Positions 51,587 to 59,408 of a stretch of 64,000 nucleotides of DNA are shown here, one piece after another. The translations under genes were made by a program, and so were the position numbers. Each line of letters starts with the position of its first letter. Within the stretch, counting starts at the first letter, position 1. The notes under the pieces were generated by a model that worked only from the letters and a program-made list of their open reading frames with translations, did not search any database and was not told where the DNA came from. The stretch is taken from contig NZ_JFHC01000047.1 of NCBI RefSeq assembly GCF_000698595.1, positions 1-64,000 on the forward strand, written 5' to 3'. The DNA is from Caballeronia glathei. Its GTDB lineage: Bacteria > Pseudomonadota > Gammaproteobacteria > Burkholderiales > Burkholderiaceae.

Positions 51587-52225
51587 TTAGATTTCACTAA
51601 TCCAGTTTATATCCCCCTTCACCGTTGCTTGCAAAGCTCCTACTACATTCGGAGGCACGAGAAATGTGATTTTACAAATTATACAATTTTGAAAAGTTAC
51701 ATTCTCGAATTCAATGCCATTGAATACCTTCAGTTTGGGTGCTTTACGCAACCTGATGAAATCGCAATCGACAAAAGAGCTATTATTGAGATAGGTGTGC
51801 CCGGACAGAACTATTAGAGCCGGACCGATGAGTTCGCATTCGATGAATGTTTTTTCCTTCTGAAGTCCGCGGATAGGGCTTTCAAAATCTTTAAACGAAA
51901 TCCGTGATTTGCGAAAGACAGGTTCAAGCGGATTTACGACTGATGGTGCTGTTTCGAATCTACGGCGTAGACGAATTTCTTGAAGTTGTGAAACTGACGA
52001 TACCCAGAGCCGAAAACATATAGCGAAAATCAATCCACCAAGAAGCGCACTGAAAATCCAAGCCGCTTTTCCATATCTCGATAACCTCTCAGTCGATTTA
52101 GCAGCCCAACCAGCGATCGACGCCGAACCCGAAGCGCCAATCAGCATTGGTGTCCAGTTGACAACTTTTTCGGCGAGCGATAGCCACGTATCACTTTCTT
52201 TAATTCTTAATAGCAGCTTGTTCAT
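51587..52225 (-). CDS. AT-rich accessory gene: membrane-anchored protein with pentapeptide-like repeats
   Basis: A 212-residue protein of unknown family. Two hydrophobic segments lie in the N-terminal half (MLIGASGSASIAGWAA and AAWIFSALLGGLIFAICF). The C-terminal half contains repeating F-x-x-C/N-x-F patterns (SSFVDCDFIRL, FENVTFQNCIICKITF) like a pentapeptide-repeat beta-helix. Its base composition and codon use are much more AT-rich than all neighbours, with a sharp change at the ATG, pointing to recent transfer. It lies just beyond the 3' end of tRNA-Arg. I can assign no function. Confidence 0.65.
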   Translation of the reverse strand: MNKLLLRIKESDTWLSLAEKVVNWTPMLIGASGSASIAGWAAKSTERLSRYGKAAWIFSALLGGLIFAICFRLWVSSVSQLQEIRLRRRFETAPSVVNPLEPVFRKSRISFKDFESPIRGLQKEKTFIECELIGPALIVLSGHTYLNNSSFVDCDFIRLRKAPKLKVFNGIEFENVTFQNCIICKITFLVPPNVVGALQATVKGDINWISEI

Positions 52226-52313
52226 GAGCGCGCGCTAATGAGCCGGTCATCAGCGGAGCGCGGTGCTCGCGAATTGTGACCGGGACGAAACATTTCACAT
52301 GAACTCCGCGCAC

Positions 52314-52339
52314 AAAAAAGCCCGCTCATCGTGGCGGGC
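52314..52339 (-). terminator. Terminator downstream of tRNA-Arg
   Basis: On the minus strand GCCCGCC, loop, AGCGGGC is followed by six T, placed 30 bases past the tRNA 3' end. Confidence 0.75.
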
Positions 52340-52366
52340 AAATCTGCGGTGAAGCCTTGTGCTACT

Positions 52367-52442
52367 TGGTGCGCCCGGCTGGGATCGAACCAGCAACCCC
52401 TGCCTTCGGAGGGCAGTACTCTATCCATTGAGCTACGGGCGC
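52367..52442 (-). tRNA. tRNA-Arg (anticodon CCG)
   Basis: On the minus strand the cloverleaf is complete: acceptor GCGCCCG pairs with CGGGCGC before A-CCA, the D-arm has TAGCTCAATGGATAGAG, the anticodon stem CTGCC/GGCAG encloses CTCCGAA, and the T-arm is GCTGGTTCGATCCCAGC. The CCA end is encoded. It reads CGG codons. Confidence 0.96.
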
Positions 52443-52624
52443 TTCGGAGAAGCCATTGCTTGCGAGCTTGTGCGAGCTTGCAAAATCGCGCAACAAGCGT
52501 GGAAAAGCATGCATGCAGGGCCAATCGAGTCCGAGAGGATACCCGTTTTCGGGCGATTCGTCCATCGGACGGCCTTGTGCGCGGGCGGCACGCGTCGCTC
52601 GCGCGCAAGGCTCCGGCTTCATGC

Positions 52625-52690
52625 AACCCACACGCAACCCGCACACAACCCACACACAACCCACACACAACCCACACACAACCCACACGC
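52625..52690. repeat. Six tandem copies of an 11-bp unit
   Basis: The unit AACCCACACAC occurs six times head to tail, with one-base variants in copies 1, 2 and 6 (AACCCACACGC, AACCCGCACAC). Such short arrays often vary in copy number by slippage. It is intergenic. Confidence 0.9.
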
Positions 52691-52777
52691 AAAGCACCGT
52701 CCGCGATGCCGCGCGATGCGGGTAAACGCGCGCCGCCGCACGCCCGGAGCCGCGCTCCGCCCGTTAAGCGTTCCGTC

Positions 52778-52783
52778 TATAAT
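52778..52783 (+). promoter_or_regulatory. Probable -10 box of the cytochrome c promoter
   Basis: A perfect TATAAT 80 bp before the ATG of the cytochrome gene. No good -35 hexamer is visible at the right distance. Confidence 0.45.
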
Positions 52784-52863
52784 CGTCCGTGCCTAAGGAA
52801 GTCGTCGTTGCTGTCACGCTGTCGCTGAACCGACTCACATATAAAACGGGAGACGAGACAAGC

Positions 52864-53751
52864 ATGAGTGAAGCACCCCACGGAGCCCCGATCAAGACAC
52901 CCGGCCAGCTCATCGCAGCGGTCATCGCCGGGTTTGGCATTCCCGTCGTTGTCATACTGCTGCTTGCCATCTACGTGAACAATTCCACGCGCACCGGCGC
53001 CGGCACGGACCTGTTCTCGGATTCATCCGTCGCGGCCCGCATCGCGCCGGTGGCGCAAGTCAATATCCGCGACGCCAGCGCGCCGCGCGTCTACAAGTCC
53101 GGCGAGGAAGTCTACAAGGCAGTGTGCTCGACCTGTCACGCGGCGGGAACCGCGGGCGCGCCGAAGTTCGGCGACGCGGGCAGCTGGGCGCCGCGCATCA
53201 GCGAGGGCTACGACACGCTGCTGCACAACGCGCTCAACGGCAAGGGCGCGATGCCCGCGCGCGGCGGCACGAGCCCCGACGACTACAGCGACTTCGAAAT
53301 CGCGCGCGCGGTCGTCTATATGGCGAACAACAGCGGCGGCAAGCTGCAGGAACCGGCGCAGCCGGCGCCGGGCGCGGCAGCGGGCGCATCCGCCGCGGCA
53401 CCCGCGGCCGGTGCCGCCGACAACTCGCAGGCAGCCGCCGCCGTCGCCGCGCTCGCCGCCGTTCCGCAGACGCCCGCCGCGCCGGCGGGCGGCGCGCAGA
53501 GCGCGGATGCTTCGCAGGCCGGCAAGGCGCTTTATACGCAGGTGTGCCAGGCGTGCCACGCGGCGGGCGTGCTGAACGCGCCCAAGTTCGGCGACAAGGC
53601 CGCCTGGGCCGAGCGCCTCAAGGAGCCGATGGACACGGTGTACGGCTACGCGCTGAAAGGCAAGGGCGCGATGCCGCCGAAGGGCGGCTCGACGGCCCCG
53701 GACGCCGACGTGAAGGCGGCCGTCGACTATATGGTGAACGCGTCGAAGTAA
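52864..53751 (+). CDS. Membrane-anchored di-haem cytochrome c (c5 type)
   Basis: A 295-residue protein with one N-terminal membrane anchor (LIAAVIAGFGIPVVVILLLAI) and two cytochrome c domains joined by an Ala/Pro-rich linker. The haem sites are CSTCH near 88 and CQACH near 228, and each domain has a GKGAMP segment that should supply the methionine ligand. It should carry electrons in the periplasm, probably to a terminal oxidase. ATG 52864 is chosen; a longer frame upstream would run through the promoter. Confidence 0.9.
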   Translation: MSEAPHGAPIKTPGQLIAAVIAGFGIPVVVILLLAIYVNNSTRTGAGTDLFSDSSVAARIAPVAQVNIRDASAPRVYKSGEEVYKAVCSTCHAAGTAGAPKFGDAGSWAPRISEGYDTLLHNALNGKGAMPARGGTSPDDYSDFEIARAVVYMANNSGGKLQEPAQPAPGAAAGASAAAPAAGAADNSQAAAAVAALAAVPQTPAAPAGGAQSADASQAGKALYTQVCQACHAAGVLNAPKFGDKAAWAERLKEPMDTVYGYALKGKGAMPPKGGSTAPDADVKAAVDYMVNASK

Positions 53752-53773
53752 GCGGTCTTGCCGCCGTCGACGT

Positions 53774-53814
53774 AAAAAACCCTGCGGGCGAAGTTCACCC
53801 GCAGGGTTTTTTTT
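53774..53814. terminator. Bidirectional terminator between the cytochrome and rep genes
   Basis: AAAAACCCTGCGGG and CCCGCAGGGTTTTTTTT pair over 14 bp around a nine-base loop, with A and T runs on opposite sides. It serves both convergent genes. Confidence 0.92.
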
Positions 53815-53828
53815 CGCCGCGCGAAGGC

Positions 53829-55913
53829 TCAGGACTTCTGCAGCATCGCCTTGAGCATCGCCATGCGGTCTTTCGGCGTGAGCGGCGCTTCTTCGACGGT
53901 CGGCGGCGGCGCGTCGTCGAGCAGCATTTCCGGGATGAACCGGGACGGCTCGCAGACCACCGTCTCCCGCGCGCGCTTCCTCTTCTTGCACCAGTTCAGA
54001 TGCAGGCTGCGCTGCGCCCGCGTGATCGCGACATACATGAGGCGCCGCTCTTCCTCGATGCGCCCCTCGTCGACCGGACCGTCGTCCGAGCCGCCGCGGT
54101 GCGGCATGATCCCTTCCTCGACGCCCACCAGAAACACGTGCGGATACTCCAGCCCCTTCGACGCGTGCACCGTCGAGAGCCGCACGGCGTCGGGGTCTTC
54201 GTCCTTGCCTTCGAGCATCGACATCAGCGCGACCGTCTGGATGAGACCGAGCAGGTTCTTGCCTTCGTCGCCGAAACCGTCGGCGTTGTCGTAGCCGGTC
54301 TGTTCCGCATCGCCCGACGGCTCGGGCTTCGTGCCCTTGCGCTTGAGCCACTCGCAGAACTCCAGCACGTTCTGCCATTTCGACTGCGCCTGGCGCTCGT
54401 CGAAGGCGTCGTAGAGATACGCCTCGTAGTGGATGGCTTCCATCATGTCGTCGAGCACGGTGGTCGCCGGGTCGCGCGCCGCGCGCTCGGCGAGGCGCTG
54501 CATCCACTCGCAGAACGTGCGCAGCGGCTCGACCTGCCGCGCCGAGAGCCGCGCCTCGATGCCGCCCATGAACACCGCCTCGAACAGCGACACCTTCGCC
54601 GCGCCCGCGAACGAGCCGAGCGCTTCGAGCGTTGTGTTGCCGACCCCGCGCCGCGGCGTGGTGATCGCGCGGATGAACGCGGGGTCGTCGTCGGGGTTCG
54701 CGATCAGCCGCAGGTAGGCGACGATGTCCTTGATCTCGGCCCGGTCGAAGAACGACTGGCCGCCCGAGAGCACGTACGGAATGCGCTCGCGGCGCAGCAC
54801 CTGCTCGAAGATGCGCGCCTGGAAATTGCCGCGATACAGGATGGCGTAATCGCGAAACGCCGCGCGCCGCTCGAACTTGTGCGCGGAGAGGCGGAACACG
54901 ACCGATTCGGCCTCGTGCTCCTCGTCGTTGCAGCCGGTGACGGTGATCGTGTCGCCCATGCCGTGCTCGGACCAGAGCTTCTTCTCGAAGAGCTTCGGAT
55001 TGTTCGCGATCACGTTGTTCGCGGCGGTCAGGATGCGCACCGTCGAGCGGTAGTTCTGCTCGAGCTTCACGACGTGCAGCTTCGGGAAATCACGGCTGAG
55101 CTGCGCGAGATTTTCGAGCGTCGCGCCGCGCCAGCCGTAGATGGCCTGATCGTCGTCGCCGACCGCCGTGAACGCCGCGCGCGGACCGGCGAGCCGTTTC
55201 AGCAGTTCGTACTGGCAGGCGTTGGTGTCCTGATATTCGTCGATCAGCAGATAGCGCAGGCGGTTCTGCCACTTTTCGCGGACCTGCTCGTTTTCGGCGA
55301 ACAATTGCGCGGGGCGCAGGATCAGGTCGTCGAAATCGAGCGCCTGATAGGCGTGCAGCGTCGCCGCGTAGCTGCGGTAGACGATCGCCGCCTGATGCTC
55401 GTCCTCGTTCGCCGCGAGCACCGACGCCTGATCCGGCGACACCATCGCGTTCTTCCAGAGCGAGATGATCGACTGGATCTTGCGGATCAGGCCCTTGTCG
55501 GTCGTGCCGAGCTGCTCCTGCACCATGCCGAAGCAGTCGTCGGAGTCCATGATCGAGAACTGCGGCTTCAGGCCGACGTGCGCCGCCTCCTGCCGCATGA
55601 TCTGCACGCCGAGCGAGTGAAAGGTGCAGATCGTCAGCTGATTGACCGGCACCTTGCGGCCTTCCTTGCCGGGCGTGGTGAGCGTCCTGCCTTCGAGCAG
55701 CTTGGCCGTGCGCTCGCGCATTTCCAGTGCGGCCTTGTTCGTGAAGGTGAGCGCGGCGATGTGCTTCGGCTCGAAGCCGCGGCCTTCGATCAGATGCGCG
55801 ATCTTCTGCGTGATCACGCGCGTCTTGCCGCTGCCGGCGCCGGCGAGCACGAGACAGGGACCATCGAGATAGCGCACCGCTTCGTTTTGCGCGGCGTTGA
55901 GACCAGCGGACAT
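53829..55913 (-). CDS. rep: ATP-dependent DNA helicase Rep (UvrD/Rep superfamily 1)
   Basis: A 694-residue 3'-to-5' helicase that clears proteins from DNA ahead of replication forks. Walker A is AGAGSGKTRVITQKIAHLI near 23-41; Walker B is LIDEYQDTNACQYELLKRL; other helicase motifs are GDDDQAIYGWRGA, LEQNYRS, STVHASKGLEYPHVF and YVAITRAQ. GPCLVLAGAGSGKTRVI is nearer to E. coli Rep than to UvrD, though the assignment between the two is by eye. The ATG at 55913 starts MSAGLNAAQNEAVRY; a longer open frame upstream lacks family similarity. Confidence 0.92.
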   Translation of the reverse strand: MSAGLNAAQNEAVRYLDGPCLVLAGAGSGKTRVITQKIAHLIEGRGFEPKHIAALTFTNKAALEMRERTAKLLEGRTLTTPGKEGRKVPVNQLTICTFHSLGVQIMRQEAAHVGLKPQFSIMDSDDCFGMVQEQLGTTDKGLIRKIQSIISLWKNAMVSPDQASVLAANEDEHQAAIVYRSYAATLHAYQALDFDDLILRPAQLFAENEQVREKWQNRLRYLLIDEYQDTNACQYELLKRLAGPRAAFTAVGDDDQAIYGWRGATLENLAQLSRDFPKLHVVKLEQNYRSTVRILTAANNVIANNPKLFEKKLWSEHGMGDTITVTGCNDEEHEAESVVFRLSAHKFERRAAFRDYAILYRGNFQARIFEQVLRRERIPYVLSGGQSFFDRAEIKDIVAYLRLIANPDDDPAFIRAITTPRRGVGNTTLEALGSFAGAAKVSLFEAVFMGGIEARLSARQVEPLRTFCEWMQRLAERAARDPATTVLDDMMEAIHYEAYLYDAFDERQAQSKWQNVLEFCEWLKRKGTKPEPSGDAEQTGYDNADGFGDEGKNLLGLIQTVALMSMLEGKDEDPDAVRLSTVHASKGLEYPHVFLVGVEEGIMPHRGGSDDGPVDEGRIEEERRLMYVAITRAQRSLHLNWCKKRKRARETVVCEPSRFIPEMLLDDAPPPTVEEAPLTPKDRMAMLKAMLQKS

Positions 55914-56146
55914 CGTGTGTGGACGGTGAGAGACGTGGGGGCGCAAGGCAACGGCGAGCGCCGATGGGCAGCGAAACCGGCTTTTCAGCAGCTTGCACAA
56001 TTTCGAGAGCGCGATGTTAACACGGATGAATCGGCCGATCGTCCTTGCCCGATATGGCCCTTTGCATGCCGCGGCGAGATTGGCCGCGGCCTCTGCGCGC
56101 CGCGCCGTGCCACAATATCGGGATCGATACACGACAGGGTGCCCGC

Positions 56147-57193
56147 ATGAGTTCAGTACTGAAAGTCGGCCTGATGGGTTACGGACTCGCCGGCGCGACG
56201 TTTCACGCGCCCGTCATCGAACATTGCGGCCGCGCGACGGTCGCGGCCATCGCGACGAGCCAGGCCGAGCGCGCCACGGCCGACTATCCGGACGCCGCCG
56301 TCGTGCCTGATTTCGATGCGCTGATCGCGCGCGACGGCCTCGATTGCATCGTGATCGCGACGCCCAACGACACGCACTTCGAGCTCGCGCACAAGGCGCT
56401 GTCGGCGGGCAGGCACGTGGTGGTCGACAAGCCGGTGACGCTTTCCGCCCGCGACGCCCGCACGCTCGCGGATCTCGCCGCCGGGCGCGGCCTCTTGTTC
56501 GCGCCCTTTCACAACCGGCGCTGGGACGGCGATTTCATGACCCTGCGCACGCTGATCGAAAGCGGGCGGCTCGGGCGCATCACGCAGTTCGAGTCGCATT
56601 TCGACCGTTTCCGTCCGAAGGTGCCGCAGCGCTGGCGCGAGGAAGCGTCGCGCGGGGGCGGCCTGCTGTTCGACCTCGGGCCGCATCTGATCGACCAGGC
56701 GCTCGCGCTTTTCGGCGCGCCGCGCACGGTGGCCGCGACCGTGAAGCAGCATCGCGACCACGCGCACGCGCCCGATTACGTGCATCTGCAACTCGGCTAC
56801 GCGGACAAGGAAGTGATCCTCCACGCCACCGCGCTCGCCGCGCTCGAGCCGCCGCGCTTTTCCGTGCACGGCACGCGCGGCAGCTATACGAAGAACGGGC
56901 TCGACGTGCAGGAAGATCAGCTGAAAGCGGGCCTGCGTCCCGGCGATGCGGAATTCGGCAAGAATCCGCCCGGTTTGCTGCGCGAAGTGGACGGCGATCA
57001 CGATCTGCGGCACGAGTTCGCCACCCGGGACGGCGCCTACGCCGACTACTACCGCTCGCTCGCGGCGTCGATTCTGGACGGCAAGCCCTTTCCGGTCTCG
57101 CCGCAGGACGCCGTCGATGTGATGACCGTGATCGAACTCGCTATCCAGAGCGATGCCGAGGGGCGGCGCGTGGAATTCAGGCCGCTCGCCTGA
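56147..57193 (+). CDS. Gfo/Idh/MocA-family oxidoreductase
   Basis: A 348-residue NAD(P)-dependent dehydrogenase. The N-terminal Rossmann fold has GLMGYGLAGATFHAP, and DKPVTLSARDA near 93 is the family's (E/D)KP motif with the catalytic lysine. HLIDQALALFG is the usual C-terminal domain helix. Substrates in the family are sugars and polyols; none can be chosen here. It is divergent from rep and lies before the glycine riboswitch without being part of that operon. Confidence 0.85.
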   Translation: MSSVLKVGLMGYGLAGATFHAPVIEHCGRATVAAIATSQAERATADYPDAAVVPDFDALIARDGLDCIVIATPNDTHFELAHKALSAGRHVVVDKPVTLSARDARTLADLAAGRGLLFAPFHNRRWDGDFMTLRTLIESGRLGRITQFESHFDRFRPKVPQRWREEASRGGGLLFDLGPHLIDQALALFGAPRTVAATVKQHRDHAHAPDYVHLQLGYADKEVILHATALAALEPPRFSVHGTRGSYTKNGLDVQEDQLKAGLRPGDAEFGKNPPGLLREVDGDHDLRHEFATRDGAYADYYRSLAASILDGKPFPVSPQDAVDVMTVIELAIQSDAEGRRVEFRPLA

Positions 57194-57361
57194 TCCCGGC
57201 GCGCGCCGGTTTGCCGTCCGTCTGCGCGGCGAACCGGCGCTGTCCGCCCGCTCGCGCTTTCTGGCGACGCTTTCGGTGCCCGGCAAACGTTGTTCGCCAC
57301 CCCGCGCGCAGGCGCTATCACAGCGCGCTTCCGGCCGCCCTCGGCCGATTCCCAAATAGGT

Positions 57362-57390
57362 TTGACAAGGCCAATTCGGTCGCGTAAATT
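57362..57390 (+). promoter_or_regulatory. Sigma-70 promoter of the gcv operon
   Basis: A perfect TTGACA (57362-57367) and TAAATT (57385-57390) are 17 bp apart. The transcript would begin at about 57397, just at the start of the riboswitch. Confidence 0.85.
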
Positions 57391-57399
57391 CGGCCGCAC

Positions 57400-57640
57400 G
57401 CGTCGGGAGAGCGCGTGGCCGCTGTTTATTCGCGTGCCGCGCCGCCGAAGGGGCACACCCGCAAACTCTCAGGCAAAAGGACCGGCCGCGTCGAGGAAAG
57501 GGCTTGTATTGGAGCACTTTCTTCGCACTCTGGAGAGCGGCAGCGGCTTGCGTTTCACGCCAGCCAGTTGCCCACCGAAGGGGCGCGCGGGGACCGCATT
57601 CCGGGTCCGCGCAATCTCTCAGGTACCGAGGACAGAGGGG
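57400..57640 (+). promoter_or_regulatory. Tandem glycine riboswitch (gcvT leader)
   Basis: Two glycine aptamers in series. Aptamer 1 has CGGGAGAGCG, CCGCCGAAGGGGCA and CTCTCAGGCAAAAGGAC. Aptamer 2 has CTCTGGAGAGCGG, CCCACCGAAGGGGCG and CTCTCAGGTACCGAGGACAG. These are the diagnostic core sequences of the gcvT RNA family. It is 125 bp before gcvT and should switch on glycine cleavage when glycine is abundant. Confidence 0.95.
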
Positions 57641-57701
57641 TCATGCATCGATCCGCCACGCGGTTTGAGCTTTGCATGCTGCATCGACCGATCGCAGCCT
57701 G

Positions 57702-57748
57702 AAAAGCCGAAACCGCTGGCGATGTCGCCGCATGGCCTTTTTTGTTTT
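57702..57748 (+). terminator. Candidate expression platform of the glycine riboswitch
   Basis: AAAAGCC at the left and GGCCTTTTTTGTTTTT at the right can pair imperfectly around an inner GGCGA-TG-TCGCC hairpin, ending in a T-tract 18 bp before the gcvT start. This fits an intrinsic terminator controlled by the aptamers. Confidence 0.45.
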
Positions 57749-57765
57749 TGCGAACCGAGGCCCCG

Positions 57766-58887
57766 ATGACCGAACTTCAACACACGCCCCTTCACGCCGC
57801 CCACCTCGCGCTCAACGCCCGCATGGTGGACTTCGGCGGCTGGGACATGCCCGTCAACTACGGTTCGCAAATCGACGAACACCATGCCGTGCGCACCGAC
57901 GCCGGCATGTTCGACGTGTCGCACATGCGCGTCGTCGATTTCAACGGCGACGCCGTGCGCGACTTCTTCAAGCTCGCCATTGCCAACAACGTCGACAAGC
58001 TCACCGTGCCGGGCAAGGCGCTGTACTCGTGCCTGCTGAACAGCAACGGCGGCGTGATCGACGACCTGATCGTCTACTACTTTGCCGAAGATCACTTTCG
58101 CGTGGTCGTGAACGCGAGCACGGCCGAGAAGGACATCGAATGGTTCGGCCAGTTGAATGCCGAAGGCGAGTTCGGCCTTTCGATCACGCCGCGCCGTGAT
58201 CTGGCGATCGTCGCCGTGCAGGGTCCGAATGCGCGCGAAAAGACCTGGCAAGTGCTTCCGGACACGCGCGCCGCCACCGAATCGATCAAGCCGTTCAACG
58301 CCGTGCGGTTCCCGTCGACGCCGTTCGGCGAACTGATGCTCGCCCGCACCGGGTACACGGGGGAAGACGGCTTCGAGATCGTCGTGCCCGCCACGCACGT
58401 CGAAGCCCTGTGGAACGCGCTGAAGGCGCAGGGCGTGAAGCCGGCCGGGCTCGGCGCGCGCGACACGCTGCGCCTCGAAGCCGGCATGAACCTGTACGGC
58501 CAGGACATGGACGAGCACGTTTCGCCGCTCGACGCGGGCCTCGCGTGGACCGTCGACCTGAAAACGTCGCGCGATTTCGTCGGCCGTTCGGCGCTGGAGG
58601 CGCACGGCTCGAAGGCGAATTTCGTCGGCCTGATCCTCAGGAAGGAAGACGGCCGCGCGGGCGGCGTGCTGCGCGCCCATCAGAAAGTCGTCACGCCTCT
58701 CGGCGACGGCGAGATCACGAGCGGCACATTCTCGCCCACCATGCAGGAATCGATCGCATTCGCGCGGGTGCCGGCGGGAGTCAATCCGGGCGATACCGTG
58801 CACGTCGTCATTCGTGACAAGCAACTTCCCGCAAGCGTGGTAAAACTGCCGTTCGTGCGCAATGGCAAGGTGCTCGCGAGCCTGTAA
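57766..58887 (+). CDS. gcvT: Glycine cleavage system T protein (aminomethyltransferase)
   Basis: A 373-residue tetrahydrofolate-dependent enzyme that takes the methylene group from H protein, releasing ammonia. [24 protein letters not shown] near the N-terminus and [17 protein letters not shown] in the middle (both in part) are family signatures. GAGG precedes the ATG at 57766. First gene of the gcvT-gcvH-gcvP operon behind the riboswitch. Confidence 0.96.
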   Translation: MTELQHTPLHAAHLALNARMVDFGGWDMPVNYGSQIDEHHAVRTDAGMFDVSHMRVVDFNGDAVRDFFKLAIANNVDKLTVPGKALYSCLLNSNGGVIDDLIVYYFAEDHFRVVVNASTAEKDIEWFGQLNAEGEFGLSITPRRDLAIVAVQGPNAREKTWQVLPDTRAATESIKPFNAVRFPSTPFGELMLARTGYTGEDGFEIVVPATHVEALWNALKAQGVKPAGLGARDTLRLEAGMNLYGQDMDEHVSPLDAGLAWTVDLKTSRDFVGRSALEAHGSKANFVGLILRKEDGRAGGVLRAHQKVVTPLGDGEITSGTFSPTMQESIAFARVPAGVNPGDTVHVVIRDKQLPASVVKLPFVRNGKVLASL

Positions 58888-58955
58888 CGAGGCTCCGGCA
58901 CGCGCGCGCACGCCCTCGATTTCACGCCCTCACGAACCACGCAAAGGAGCATCCA

Positions 58956-59336
58956 ATGAGCATCCCGGCCGAACTGAAATACACCGAATCGCACGAATGG
59001 GTCCGCACTGAAGCCGACGGCACGCTGACCATCGGCATTACCGATCACGCGCAGGAAGCGCTCGGCGACATCGTCTTCATCGAGCTGCCGGCAGCGGGCA
59101 AGACCGTCGCGGCGGGCGATGCGATCGCGGTGATCGAATCGGTGAAGGCCGCATCCGACATCTATGCACCGGTTTCGGGCGAAATCGTCGCGGCCAACGA
59201 TGCACTCGCGGCCACCCCGGACCAGGTCAATGGCGCGCCGTACGACAGCTGGCTCTTCAAGATAAAGCCGGCCGGCGACGGCAGTCTCGACAAGCTGCTC
59301 GACGCCGAAGGCTACGGCAAATCGATCGGCGAATAA
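58956..59336 (+). CDS. gcvH: Glycine cleavage system H protein
   Basis: A 126-residue lipoyl carrier. The lipoylated lysine is K64 in [14 protein letters not shown]. The N-terminal [11 protein letters not shown] is typical. AAAGGAG precedes the ATG. It shuttles the aminomethyl group between the P, T and L proteins. Confidence 0.97.
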   Translation: MSIPAELKYTESHEWVRTEADGTLTIGITDHAQEALGDIVFIELPAAGKTVAAGDAIAVIESVKAASDIYAPVSGEIVAANDALAATPDQVNGAPYDSWLFKIKPAGDGSLDKLLDAEGYGKSIGE

Positions 59337-59408
59337 ATTTCTAATCGACGGTGCGGCTTTTCGCCGGCGTCGCGAAACGCGGCGAATTCCGCACCCGCAG
59401 GAACTCTC

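Larger units (their letters stand above)
52443..52863. other. Spacer between tRNA-Arg and the cytochrome gene
   Basis: About 420 bp that holds the 11-bp tandem repeats and the promoter region of the cytochrome gene. Open frames crossing the repeats on both strands are low-complexity and have no family, so none is called. Confidence 0.6.

Noticed and set aside
51517-51600. Possible attachment-site duplication of the tRNA-Arg 3' end at the far side of the AT-rich gene
   Set aside because: No sequence resembling the last 20 bases of the tRNA was found there.
52222-52828. Frames over the 11-bp tandem repeats on both strands (Cys/Val/Gly-rich or His/Thr/Pro-rich)
   Set aside because: They are direct translations of the repeat array and cross the tRNA gene.
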